Counted from the first letter of the stretch, positions 52,901 to 63,477 are shown. The stretch is DNA of 64,000 nt from Opisthocomus hoazin (GCF_030867145.1 NC_134414.1:81086504-81150503), one strand, 5' to 3'. Numbers and translations are program-made. The notes: a model not told the origin generated them from the letters alone.

Positions 52901-55900
52901 GTACCTCAGCCTTTCCCATGTTCCTTGTCACTAGGTTCCCCCAATTCAGCGAGAAACAGGCCTGCATTCTCCTTAACCTCCCTTTTGCTGGCAGTGCACT
53001 CATAAAAATCTTTCTAGTGTTCACCTCCCTCACTAGTCACAACTCCGCTGAGCTTTGGCTTTCCTGACTCCATTCCTGCATTTGTAGATGATGTCTTTGT
53101 ATTCCTCCCAAATCCCTGCTTCTACCTTCTGCATACTTCCTTTTTGTCTCAGCTCAGACTCAAGCTTCATGTCCTGCCATGCTCACCTGGCACACTTGCT
53201 TGACTTTCCGCACCCTGCAACGGAACTTTTGCGTGCTCTGAGGAGGCTGTCCTTGTAGATCAACGAGCAACTTTACCCTCCAGTTTCCCTTGAGTACCAA
53301 GACCTGTGGGTGTGAGGCTTTCTCAAGCTGCCTGAATAGGGTTTCATCTGTTTGCTTTTCTTGATCAGGAGATCTGGAACACCTACTAAATTATCAGCTG
53401 TGTCAGTCTGTCCTCTTATGCCTGCTCACAAGCTCTCTTACTGGTTCATCACTTGTCCCAAGACAGAGCTTTGTGTATTCAAGGCACTCCTTCACACTGA
53501 GCACAAGGGCCAGGTTAGCAAGCCCATTTGCAAGGACACTCTCACCCCACTTGGTGAGATGCATCCCATGCCTGCTCTCTATCCCCTGTTTCCCAAAAAC
53601 AGTCCCAAGGTCATAGAAACCAAAGCCCTGCCTGTGACACCAGCCACTCAGACAGGCGTTATCCTCCTGGATGAATTCGATTCTGCTTAAGCCTTTCCCA
53701 CTTACTGGAAGGACTGAGAAGACATTATGTGGGCTTCCTGCCCTTTGCCATCCCCCCAGTGCTCTGCAAGCACCCTTGAAACCACCCAGGCTTCCCCTGG
53801 CTGTAACATTGGTGCCCACAAAGGAGAGCAGGACAGGGTAATAGTTCAATGGCCAGACAAGTCTGGTAGACCTGCTTCAGCATCCTGGATCCTGGCCCCT
53901 GGCAACCAACAGACCTCCATCAGGTCAGGGCAGTAGCTTGGTGCAGCCATCCCCTGCAGGTGGGAGTCTCCTTTAACTATCATACACATTTTCTCCTTTT
54001 TTTTTAACTGCAGTGCCTTTTAACACATCTCTGCTTTGCAGAAGACCAACTGTCCTTCTGGAACTCCACTTTCTGAATTCTTCCATGACCTCACTGATTT
54101 AATTTCTCATATATTCTTTTAGTATAAACACTACTGTTGCACTTTCTCCTAGATTGATCTGTGTGCTTAAGCTAGCTTGTTTACAGATTCTAGAAGCTGT
54201 TCTGTACAGCAGCAAGCCTTGCAAACTCATGTTCAGGTGCCACCTGAGCAACTATGCAGTTATTTAATAAAAGAAGTTTTGAGCATTTTCATTTTTTTTA
54301 AATGTAGTAATGCAGAATACAAAATAATTAAAAATTACATAACTCTGGCAGGCTAATGGAGATGATATAGACTGCAGTCATTATTTGTGTGTCCTGAATA
54401 TTTTCATCTGGTGGAAAAGGGAACAATATTTACATATTATTTGCAATTAAATATAGTGACTTTTTATTGTGAAATATGAACACTAGATGCAAACTAAAAA
54501 TCTTATTTCACAGATGTTTATTTGTTTTTTTTTTCCTGATGTGTGTAAGAATATAGATACAGTTTTCTTTCAGGTCTGGTTTTCTTGTTACAGTTTAATC
54601 ACCGATCTGAAATAAAATTTATTTCCCAACTCTGCTGGTAAGGAAAAATAATACTTTTCCAGAGAAGAATTAGTTACTATATAAATTTGGCATTGCAGGT
54701 GAATTATATATTAGATACTAAATGTTAGATAAATTACTAGTTCTTCTGAAAAAACTGTCAAGTATATAAGACAAAGTAATTACTTACTATCTAAATGTAA
54801 AACAATCATAAAAATAAAGTGGGGTTTTTTTTTGCAATTTACAGGATAATTCTGAGGGAAAAACCAAATATACTTCTGTACAAGTAAGTCTGCTTGTTCT
54901 ATTAATCAGCAACACATTTTAGTTTCACTGTCATTTGTGAAAAGTAAATAGTATGCAAAAGCCTTTAAATCGGTATGTGTTCAATGCCTTCTGCTTTATG
55001 TGAACTTATTTATAAATTTCATTAGTGTCTCAAACTGCCAAATCATCATGACACATGTCATTTATTATACATTCAAGGGCAGAACTTTATTACTATTCTG
55101 TGAGTATTTTGAAAAAACTTCCATTTTAAAACATACTGTTCACTCTCCCCCTCAAATATTTGGAACAGTATTTGAAGTTACACATTGGTAACAGCAGAGA
55201 AAAGAGACACATAGAAAACACCTCCTAGAAATTGAATTTTGTTTATGAAATCCAAAGACCACAAAAGCCCTTTGGGTTGGAGGCTGTCCTCCGGGTATGC
55301 TGCACCTCTTTCTAATCAGTGCAGCTTGCACATCCCACCTCCACCCTGAAAGTCTCCAAGAGCAAGCGTGAAAATTCTAGTAACACCAAGTATTGCAGTC
55401 TTTTACTTATTTTACAGGTTTGGCTGGAAAGTTATTCTTTCAAAATGCAAAGACTGAGGAAGGTGAGGTGCACGCAGACAGTTTATTCCTCAAGTCACTC
55501 AATTCTACCAATATTGAAATGAGACAGTTCAAGATATTTTTCTGTTTCTGTCAATGTGCCAAGGGAAATTATCAATAAATCAGACTATATCATAAGGAAT
55601 TACAGGATATAGTGTAAAAGACGAAAAGCTTCTAAACTTAAAAAATTTACTGAGTGACAGGTTATTTTTGAGATACACAGATGCATATATATTATATACA
55701 TAAAAAACATGAATATGGGGTTTTTTTGCTCTGGAATAGCAGTCTACTTTAACAAGCGGTGCTCTCATAGCCTCCTGAAATTCCACTGATAAAGGGCACT
55801 TGCATATTATCGAAAACCTAGACACGCAGCAAAGAAAAACAACTCAGTTTTGCTTTGTTTTTAGGAAGGGGGAAACAGCTACACATTTCAAAGATCCAAT

Positions 55901-58900
55901 ACAAGAAAGAAGTACCTCTTGAAAATGAGAGCAGCTGGCAGTGCCTGCCTTGTGAGCTCGGCCTGGGGGGAGTGGAGTGCACCTGTAGAGTTTGGTAAGA
56001 ACAAATCCATGCCTTGAGCTACTCTTCCCCAGGGATGTTCTGTCTACCTCACACATTGCTGTGCACCTATGGACACACAGATACATAACAGGTTGACAAA
56101 CACTTTGTTTCACTCCACACTACAGAGAAGAAGAGAAGGAAGAGACTTAATAAAGTTCTTAACACTGTAATATTGGAAATAAATACAAAAAGTTACACAT
56201 TTGCAGCTGAAATGCGTATCTGCTTGCTGCAGGGGGTCGACAAACAGGGTCTCTGTTAATCCCTCCCAGCAGACGTTACTGCTAAGGTGCTAAATTAAAG
56301 AGCTGATTTTTACATCAAGTGAAACCTTTCAGACTGACATTCACCACTCAGCCACCAGAGTAAATGTTTGACACAGTTGTGCAGTTATTCTTCTTTATTA
56401 ACAATAATCCTTTATGGCTTTTTATCTTTCAGGAAATGAAGAAATTATTTCTTCTTCAGTATGGATTTTACTTGTGGTAGCAGTTGTGACACTCCTAGTT
56501 GCAATAGTTGCAATTTTGTTCTGCAAAAGGTAAACTTTATCTATACTTTTGTTTTATTTCGTGTGGGTGTGTGAAACATCTGCAGTTTGTAAACAAGTAA
56601 GGTAGAGGTGTCTCTGTAGTATTGCTAAAACTTTTTCACTCATACTGTAGTAGAAATTAATTCAAAGGAGTGATCCTGAGGCAAGTACTATAACGGTGAT
56701 GCCTAAAGTCCCTCCTTGGCTGATCCACATAATTGTTTCCAGGGCCTCTTCTGTCAACTTGGTAAGGAGACCAATTATATGCAATTACTTATATTGACAG
56801 TACAGCTGCTCTGACTATTTGCAGTGTAGACTGTCTACACAACAGGTTTTCTGATTTCCTTAACTGCTGAATTTATTCCGAACAGACAGGTTGATTGTAC
56901 TTGCCAGTAAAGATTTTGCAACGCTCACTACAATTGTCCTAGTAAACTGAACGTATTTGAAAGCACATAAGCTAAGCAACTTGCTTCTTGCAATAAACCA
57001 TGTAAGTGAAAACAAGATATTCTGCTATATCATGCACTTTGTATAGAAATAGACAGTAATTCAGAGAAGATACTGTTCTTCCAACTTGTTAAAATTTTTA
57101 CATTTGCTTTTCACTGGTTGCAGTGACTTAAAGAGGACAAATCCCTTTTCCATTCAAAGAAGAAAACAACTGCTAGTGAATCTTTAACCAAAAATGATAC
57201 TATTACCATCCAAATTCTTAGTGTTTTCATATAGCCATAGAGTGGTTTGGGTTGGAAGGGACCTTAAGGATCACCTAGTTCCAATCCCCCTTCCATGAGC
57301 AGAGACATCTTCCACTACACCAGATTGCTCAAAGCCCTATCCAACCTGGCCTTGAACACTTCCAGGGAGGGGGCATCCACAGCCTCTCTGGGCAACCTGT
57401 TCCAGTGCCTTGCCTCCCTCATAGTAAAGAATTTCTTCCTTATACCTAATTTAAATCTACCCTCTTTCAGCTTGAAGCCCATCCCCCTTGTCCTATCACT
57501 ACATGCCCTTGTAAAAAGTTCCTCTCCAGCTTTCCTGATACGTGTTCATTCTGTGCTGAAATGGTGTATATTTTTAATTTCTTTTCTGTGCTGGAAGAGG
57601 AATATAAGAGCTGGTTCAAGGGTGCAATGGTTATGACACATGACAGTTACTCAGTTTTTCTTTTCTGTTCCACCCCTTTTGATCTCCAGGACAGGTTGTT
57701 GGAAAGCAGCATTTCCACAAATCCCAGAGCCAAAAAATGCATTCCGTGGACTGCCTGATACAAATCCAGAGGTGTGTTCTCCTTCTGATTTATATTAAAT
57801 GTGTGAAATACATACAAGACTCTACTGTAGGTATTTTTAAATGATAAGGAACTTAACACAGAGAATAACTCTTTGCCATATTTTGAGGAATTACAAGAAA
57901 AAATCAGCAGGCAAGTTTGTCAAGGGATGTCAAATGCAGCGCTCTTCCAGAACCTGGGTTTTTTTTCCCATTCCAGTCTCACAGGTGCAGAGGCTGATGC
58001 TCCCACTGGTAGCTCCAGAGAGCAGCAAGGGCTGTGCGTTTTGCCAACATGAGGCACACACATGTACGACACACACAGAGGATGCTAATGCAGTCAGACA
58101 CAAAGAGCAGCAGAGTTGCCTTTACCAGCACTGTGTCAACACCACCAGCAGCCACATAAACAGAGTCAAAGATATTCCAGTCCTCCTGCTCCTCATCAGC
58201 CGAGGTTTGCCAGTGAGACGTACATACACCCTCAACATTCACGACAACCATAAATTCACAAGTTCCTCACATCTAATCTTTGTGCCTGGACCCCAGGTCC
58301 CCCCACCTGGTCACCAGCTCTCACCTTGGGACTCTCCAGGTGCAGGTCTCTCCTATTCACCCACTAGTCTGGCTTCAGTGAAGTTCACTAGCAAGTTAGA
58401 CACACAGGCTAGAAAGCAAGGTGACACAGAAAACAGTTCAAAACAGGATTTTGTACGATAACAGGACAGACCGCGGTGGTCACACACAGCGTTTGACCTG
58501 ACCAGCATACTGACCAGCAGCTCACTTGCTCCTTTTTCTTGTCCAGCAGTTTATCATGTTACATCCAGTAATTTCTCATGGTCTGTTCAATTACCTAAAC
58601 TTCAGGACAATGTGTACTCACCTACTTTCACACCTTAGTAAAGTCAATCCTTTTGTATTAATTCATTTGAGATGATTTGTGATGATCTGTGTGGTGCATT
58701 GGAAAAAAACCACATACTGCCTGTCCTCTTCCAGGTCAGTCAAACAACATGTGCCAGCCTTACAAAATTGTTGAAATTTCACTGTTATGTCCAGCTAAGG
58801 AAAGCTTATCAGCTAAGAAACAAAGAAGTGAAATATTTCTATAAAATATGCAACAAAAGTTGAAATACCCTCAGAAATGTGCATAAGTAACTAGACACTA

Positions 58901-59023
58901 ACCCAACCTTCTGTACAAAACTAATGGAAGTTTTTCTTTTCCTTTCAGCTGATGGAGAGTAAAATTGAGTCAATAACATCTGAAAATGAAGAGATAACAT
59001 TAGTTGCTGACATAGTGAAATAA
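46874..59023 (+). CDS. CSF2RA: Receptor C: GM-CSF receptor alpha chain (CSF2RA)
   Basis: Eleven exons total 1203 nt (400 aa, the length of human CSF2RA). They are 46874-46958, 47135-47308, 48070-48144, 49483-49612, 49705-49880, 51260-51399, 54845-54883, 55865-55994, 56433-56529, 57690-57771 and 58949-59023. The domains are a signal peptide, an N-terminal FNIII domain (MELSWMSS...REYEVHVWK, like CSF2RA TFEVHV), D2 ([28 protein letters not shown]), D3 ([10 protein letters not shown] to [11 protein letters not shown]), one membrane helix, box 1 (FPQIPEPK) and a short acidic tail. CSF2RA binds GM-CSF at low affinity and forms the signalling complex with CSF2RB and JAK2. No disabling change was seen. 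Intron TE load: the CR1 5' part at 52.8-54.0 kb and a CR1 3' end at 57.2 kb. It sits head-to-tail behind its paralogue, receptor B. IL3RA is the main alternative name; the sequence favours CSF2RA. Confidence 0.85.
47135..47308 (+). CDS. CSF2RA: CSF2RA exon 2: N-terminal domain, first half
   Basis: 174 nt, phase 1 to 1, acceptor gtgacatttgcag, donor gtaaac. It encodes [27 protein letters not shown] and [13 protein letters not shown]. The LSW strand and the following NxT match the CSF2RA N-terminal domain. Confidence 0.75.
48070..48144 (+). CDS. CSF2RA: CSF2RA exon 3: N-terminal domain, second half
   Basis: The acceptor catttttcag opens [20 protein letters not shown], corresponding to TFEVHVNTSQRGFQQKLL of CSF2RA. 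The phase-1 end at 48144 (agca/gtgaac) is the only nearby donor that fits the next exon, but it is not a strong site. A phase-2 donor at 48195 would not join. Confidence 0.65.
49483..49612 (+). CDS. CSF2RA: CSF2RA exon 4: D2 first half (NCTW)
   Basis: 130 nt, phase 1 to 2, acceptor ctgtttttgcag, donor gtaagt. It encodes [19 protein letters not shown] and QYFLYWQNS, near-diagnostic of CSF2RA. Confidence 0.9.
49705..49880 (+). CDS. CSF2RA: CSF2RA exon 5: D2 second half
   Basis: 176 nt, phase 2 to 1, donor gtaagt. It encodes [35 protein letters not shown] and IQLYKI. Confidence 0.88.
51260..51399 (+). CDS. CSF2RA: CSF2RA exon 6: D3 first half
   Basis: 140 nt, phase 1 to 0, acceptor tcatttcag, donor gtaaga. 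It encodes [21 protein letters not shown] and [11 protein letters not shown]. Confidence 0.88.
52800..53970 (-). mobile_element. CR1 LINE 5' portion: ORF1 esterase and ORF2 linker, minus orientation
   Basis: On the minus strand the 148-codon frame 53849-53403 reads [24 protein letters not shown] and [20 protein letters not shown]. These are the GTND-type and (D)GxHL blocks of the SGNH esterase encoded by CR1 ORF1. Downstream on the same strand (53320-52840) lies the ORF2 endonuclease-RT linker, seen reversed as 'ctttgtattcctcccaaatccctgcttctacc'. The GTND Asp is Val here, and deletions separate the parts. It lies in the intron between receptor C exons 6 and 7. Confidence 0.75.
54845..54883 (+). 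CDS. CSF2RA: CSF2RA exon 7: D3 micro-exon
   Basis: 13 codons [13 protein letters not shown] between a pyrimidine-rich acceptor (tttgcaatttacag) and gtaagt; phase 0 to 0. The length matches the receptor B micro-exon. Confidence 0.8.
55865..55994 (+). CDS. CSF2RA: CSF2RA exon 8: D3 second half with WSXWS box
   Basis: 130 nt, phase 0 to 1, acceptor tgtttttag. It encodes [18 protein letters not shown] and [11 protein letters not shown]. It is 9 nt shorter than the receptor B exon, the difference lying before the KMRA strand. Confidence 0.9.
56433..56529 (+). CDS. CSF2RA: CSF2RA exon 9: transmembrane segment
   Basis: 97 nt, phase 1 to 2, acceptor tttatctttcag. NEEIISSS is followed by a hydrophobic run from [10 protein letters not shown] to AILF, then a CKR stop-transfer. 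Confidence 0.88.
57230..57548 (-). mobile_element. CR1 LINE 3' end, minus orientation, in CSF2RA intron 9
   Basis: 'gtggtttgggttggaagggaccttaagg' is the reversed 3' end. 'ccttgaacacttccagggagggggcatccac' and the ORF2 C-terminus follow. Confidence 0.92.
57690..57771 (+). CDS. CSF2RA: CSF2RA exon 10: cytoplasmic box 1
   Basis: 82 nt, phase 2 to 0, acceptor gatctccag. It encodes [28 protein letters not shown] is a good class I receptor box 1 for JAK binding. Confidence 0.85.
57841..58461 (+). other. 206-codon open frame in CSF2RA intron 10, unrecognised
   Basis: An uninterrupted ATG-to-stop frame of 621 nt, long for this AT-rich region. Composition shifts to GC-rich between about 57970 and 58420. 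No domain was recognised (Cys/His pairs FCQHEAHTC and a Pro-rich stretch near the end). It has no splice signals tying it to CSF2RA. Most likely it is a decayed transposon or LTR piece; I could not name the family. Confidence 0.35.
58949..59023 (+). CDS. CSF2RA: CSF2RA exon 11: tail and stop
   Basis: The acceptor ttttcctttcag opens 24 codons plus taa: [24 protein letters not shown]. The position and acidic ITxEE pattern parallel the last exon of receptor B. Confidence 0.82.
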   Translation: MMESKIESITSENEEITLVADIVK

Positions 59024-59389
59024 CTGAGAAAAACTGAGGAATTTGCAAGTCAGTTTCTTAGCTCAGGCAACTATATATTCCCTTCTGAACGTACGGAATA
59101 ATATACGAGCTTTCTTCACTTTCTTCCTTTTCTTGGCAAAAACAGTAGTGCGCCAAGAGACAATGATACCTCATCCGAAACTTTTTAAAATGCCATTGTA
59201 TTTGGTTTTAATTTTGGCTAAATTTAACTGTTTGGGTAACTTGTCCTTATTGGATATCTTCCATTTTGTGAATATGATTGAAGTATTTCAGTCAAGAAAT
59301 TTTAGTCACATTTTAAAATTAAATTTACCCATGAAAAATAATGCCTTTGTCTCATATAAAAAAAGAATAAGAATTAATTTATTGAGATG

Positions 59390-59408
59390 AATAAAAATAA
59401 AAATAAAA
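59390..59408 (+). promoter_or_regulatory. CSF2RA: Clustered polyadenylation signals of receptor C
   Basis: Three overlapping aataaa words in aataaaaataaaaataaaa, about 370 nt past the stop. Confidence 0.6.
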
Positions 59409-59884
59409 AAAGTCTGTTACCAGATCTGTTACAATGAATGCCATTGTTCTGCTTTCAAGAACAGGCCTATTCATACTGGAAGTTTTCTCAGATCTCTTAA
59501 AGTACACATGGGCAACTAGAAAATAGGGAATAGGACTGAAAAGAGGCTGACACATTGAGTGGTGGCCTGGAATCAACAGGAATCTCAAAGGACAGGGGTA
59601 TGTTTAAAACCTTAACTAATCCTAGAGCTTAAGTCTGTTACAAGTTAAGAGATCAGACACCATTAACTCGATATCAGCCCAGAATTTACTTCTGTAGATA
59701 TCTAGACCTTTATGTTCTTGCTGCTCACTTGCCTTTTTTATTACTTTCATTCCTCCTTAACTTCTTAGTATTTTAAAATATTGAGTGTGTGACTGTTAAT
59801 GTCTGTGTCCTTTTGTTCAAACAGAGGCCCTTACTACTTAGCTGGACGATAATTTTTCAGAGCCATAGTGTTAGGACAAGGTAT

Positions 59885-60480
59885 GGGCAAAACAGCCCAG
59901 GCTGTGGTTGAACGCAGTGACTGGTTACGAGCAACGCTCCTCAAGGATCAGTGCTGAGACTCCGTGTTCAGTACTAACAGTGACTTGGACAGTGGGATAA
60001 AACGCAGCCTTAGCAAGACTGAGGATGACAGCAAACTGGGGACATTGCCTGATATACTGGAGGGCAGGCCTGCTATTCAGAGGGCTCTTGACAGGCTGAA
60101 GTAATGCATTGACAGGAACCTCCTCAAGCCAATGCAAAGCCAATGCAAAGCCAAATACCTGGGAAAAACTAACTGCGTGTATCCTACAGAACGACTGACT
60201 GACAGGTCTGCAGAAAAGGCTCTAAGGTCCTGGTGGGCAACAAACTGAAAACAGATCAGAAGTGGTTCCTTATCATAATGAAAAGTATCCACCTACCAGA
60301 CCATACAGGGAGGAGTGGACCCAGCAGGTCGAGGGCAGTGATTATTCACTCTACTCAGCATTCACGAGTCTGAATGTGCAGTTCCGTGTCCAGATTACAG
60401 CCTCCTACTACAAGACAGTTGTTGACAAACTGGGTACGTTCAGCAGCGGGGCACCAAGATGATTACGGGGGTCTGAAGGG
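59885..60480 (+). mobile_element. Degenerate CR1 LINE RT-region fragment, plus orientation
   Basis: Recognisable words of the CR1 RT region survive in order: 'ctcaaggatcagtgctgag', 'gatgacagcaaactgggg', 'ttcagagggctcttgacaggctgaag' and, after a gap, 'ggggcaccaagatgattacgggggtctg'. It is older and more decayed than the other copies. Confidence 0.7.
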
Positions 60481-61224
60481 ATTGGGATTTTTCACTGTTA
60501 TCAGGTTATTGAACTTCCTCGCAGTCATTTTTGGTTTCTATTATCTCAAACTACTTATAGTAGTAGTGACCTAATGAATACATTTCAATGTTTGATTTAA
60601 CTGTGCAGGAAGATACCAGAGTGAGCATAGCCATGTCTTTATCATGTAATGCTGTAGTGGCTCCCCACGTGAAGGTTTTGTAGAAGCAAAGAATATTAAG
60701 TAACATGCTACAGAAGAACAGAATCGGTACTTGTCAAAGCCTAATTTCTGCATCCCTTACGAGGTATAGAAACAAGCAGATAATGCAAGTCCTTGTGAGC
60801 CTTTGTAAGAGCTAAGTAGTCATTAGAGACCATGAGGTCAGCACAGAAGACAAGAAGCAAATACCCTCACCCACTGAGATGTCTCCTGATACCCTTGAAG
60901 AGATTAGGACCACAGCAACAAACTCTGTTTTACTGCTCTAATTTGATTTCTGGCCTCCTTTCTTTGGGAGAGAAGCATATTCCAGAAAGGAAGTCAGAAT
61001 CTGCGCAGGTAATGTTTCTCATAACAGGGTGAAGAATCACTGACACATCAGGTTTATGCTTTGGTGTAAAACTGCTTTTCACTTTGAAACTCAAAGTCTC
61101 GGATTTCTGTACTAGACATTTGAACATAGTTATTTGATTATTAGACTAGCTTTATAATGATACTAGACATCTGACTATTAGACTAAATACTGCCAGGACT
61201 ACTTTCTTTCACTGAGGCCAAGTG

Positions 61225-61570
61225 CCATGTAAGAGCCCAGATACATTTTATTAAACCTTAAATAAGGCGAACACATGTAAACGGCCTTTAGAAATTAGCC
61301 CTGACCTGAGCTAACCACTGGACTATGTCCAGGAGTTGTGCAGGACATTGCTTGCAAATCCTGGCCAAACCAGTGCTGAGAGCAGTTTTTCCTGGACGTG
61401 TTCCAGCACTGGGGAGCCATCCAGTTACCAGTGCAGCCAGGGGCGATCCCCCACATTGTCCAGCTTCTCCTGTAGCTTGATGCGAACAGCTCTTGGCACA
61501 CTACTGCCTTTGACAAAGTTAATGATTGCCTTTTGGTCAAAGACTCGCCTGGGAAGCTTTTTGCAGCAGA
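61225..61570 (-). pseudogene. Possible processed pseudogene, parent not identified
   Basis: On the minus strand a protein-like stretch reads RRVFDQKAIINFVKGSSVPR then AVRIKLQEKLDNVGDRPW and meets a stop. The following 3'-UTR-like sequence contains aataaa near 61253. There is no intron and no continuing frame upstream. Codon choice looks coding. I do not recognise the parent protein; a 3'-terminal exon of an unknown minus-strand gene is the alternative. Confidence 0.3.
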
Positions 61571-61999
61571 TTAGAAGAACAGGGAAAATTTCTTAATGAG
61601 GCTGAGTTCATGCTGGACACACATGCAAGCCATCTTTGTATTTCTCTCAGTATGCAGCAGTGGTCAGAGCTGAAATGCTCACAATCATTTGCTGAAAGAG
61701 TGATGGGGTTGTACTAGACTACACTAGTTTATAGAATCTTTCACAATGTATTTCCTCTTGGGCAAAATTGCCAATGAAGCATAGTTTGGCTCTAATCCAC
61801 CAAATCTTAGCTATGAGCTATGAATCATTCATCGGCTCTCTGTAGGGAAGGGAATAGGAAAGTGTAATAAAGACAAGATCAGGATCCTCAGGAGATGTCA
61901 TTATGGTCTTGTTAAATAGATGCTGTACAAACTCCTCATTTGTTTCATGTTTTCTCCTCGAAAGGGATAACATGCTACAACTTATTCAGGAAAGGTGTT

Positions 62000-62332
62000 A
62001 AACCCATGTTCAGAAAAAGGTCAACAGTTCAACCCAGAGAACTGTAGGCTTGTCAGCCAGGGAAACTCATGGCATGAGTCCTCTTCGAGCACATTCCCAG
62101 CCACATTAAGGACAAGAAGGTCACTGGGAACAGTCAGTATGATTTTACCAAGGGTAAATGCCTGTGACAAGTGGGGTACCACAGGGCTCAAACCCTGCGA
62201 CCTATCTGGTTTAATATCTTTATCAATGACCTGGAAGAAGTGAAGGAATGCATTGTCGTCATGTTTGCACATGACATCAAATTGGAGTGACTAGCTGATT
62301 TGCTCAAGATGAGGGCTGCCATCCAGAGGGCC
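62000..62332 (+). mobile_element. Degenerate CR1 LINE RT fragment, plus orientation
   Basis: 'ggggtaccacagggctcaaaccctgcgacc', 'aatatctttatcaatgacctggaagaagtgaa' and 'atgagggctgccatccagagggcc' follow the CR1 RT order (VPQG...IFINDLE...AIQRA). It ends exactly where the LTR begins. Confidence 0.78.
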
Positions 62333-63477
62333 TGTATTGGTTTGGCCTGGATAAATGCCAGGTGCCCACGAAAACTGCTCTATCGCTCTCCCTCCTCAGC
62401 TGGACAGAAGAGAGGAAATATGATGAAAGGTTCTAAGGCTGAGACAAGGACAGGGAGAGAGCACTCACCAATTACTGTCACAGACAAAACAGACTGAACT
62501 TGGGGAGAAAAGCGAGTTTAATTCATCACCAATCAAATCAGAGTGGGGTAATAAGAAATAAAACCAGATCTTAAAACACCTTCCCCCCACCCCTCCCATC
62601 TTCCCGGGTGCAGCTTCACTCCCGTTTCTCTCCCTCCTCCCCCCGAGCGGCGCAGGGGGACGGGGAATGGGAGTTACGATCAGTTCATCACAGGTTGTCT
62701 CTGATGCTCCTTCCTCCTCAGGGGGAGGACTCCTCATACTCTTCCCCTGCTTCAGAGTGAGATCCCTCTCACAAGAGAGTTCTCCACAAACTTCTCCAGC
62801 GTGAGTCCTTCCCACGGGTTGCAGCTCTTCATGAGCTGCCCCAGCATGGGTCCCTTCCCACAGGGCGCAGTCCTTCAGGAACAGGCAGCTCCAACGTGAG
62901 TCCCCCATGGGGTCACAAACCCTGCCAGAAAATCTGCTCCGGCATGGGCTCCTCTCTCCACAGGTCCGCAGGTCCTGCAAGCAGCCTGCTCCAGCACGTA
63001 GTCCCCACGGGGTCACAGCTTCCTGCAGGCATCCACCTGCTCCAGCGTGGGTCACTTCCACGGGCTGCAGGTGGATATCTGCTCCACCGTGGACCTTCAT
63101 GGGCTGCAGGGGGACAACCTGCCTCACCATGGTCTTCATCATGAGTTGCAAGGGCACGCTCTCTGCTCTGGCATCTGGAGCACCTCCTCCCTTTCTTTCT
63201 TCAGTGACCTTGGTGTCTGCAGAGTTGTTTCTCTCACATAGTCTCACTCATCTCTCTAACTGCTGTCTCTCCTGCAGACTTATTTCTTCCTTTTCTTAAA
63301 TATGTTATCCCAGAGGCACAACCACTGTCGCTGATTGGCTTGGCCTTGGGCAGTGGTGGGTCCGTCTTAGAGCCACCTGGCACTGGCTCTATCAGACCTG
63401 GGGGAAGCTTCTCTCAACTTCTCACAGAAGCCACCCCTATAGCCCCCCCGCTACCAAAACTTTGCCACGCAAACCCA
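62333..63477 (-). mobile_element. Endogenous-retrovirus LTR, minus orientation
   Basis: It has the same family blocks as 12318-13084, reversed. 'caagttcagtctgttttgtctgtgacagtaattgg' lies at the 3' side. 'ggtgttttaagatctggttttatttcttattacc' follows, and 'gttgtgcctctgggataacatatttaagaaaagg' lies on the 5' side. The outer bases can be read as tgtattgg...aaaccca. A GC-rich tandem array occupies the middle. No internal retroviral genes flank it, so it is a solo LTR or half of a truncated provirus. The ends are approximate. Confidence 0.75.
62790..63140. repeat. GC-rich tandem repeats within the LTR
   Basis: About six or seven diverged copies of a roughly 50-60 nt unit with the core ctccagc(g/a)tgggtcc...cacgggctgcag. 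The array makes the 260-codon minus-strand frame at 63247-62465. Confidence 0.75.

Noticed and set aside
62465-63247. 260-codon minus-strand open frame, longest in the window
   Set aside because: It lies entirely in an LTR and is kept open by GC-rich tandem repeats; there is no domain and the family copy at 12.3 kb has no such frame.
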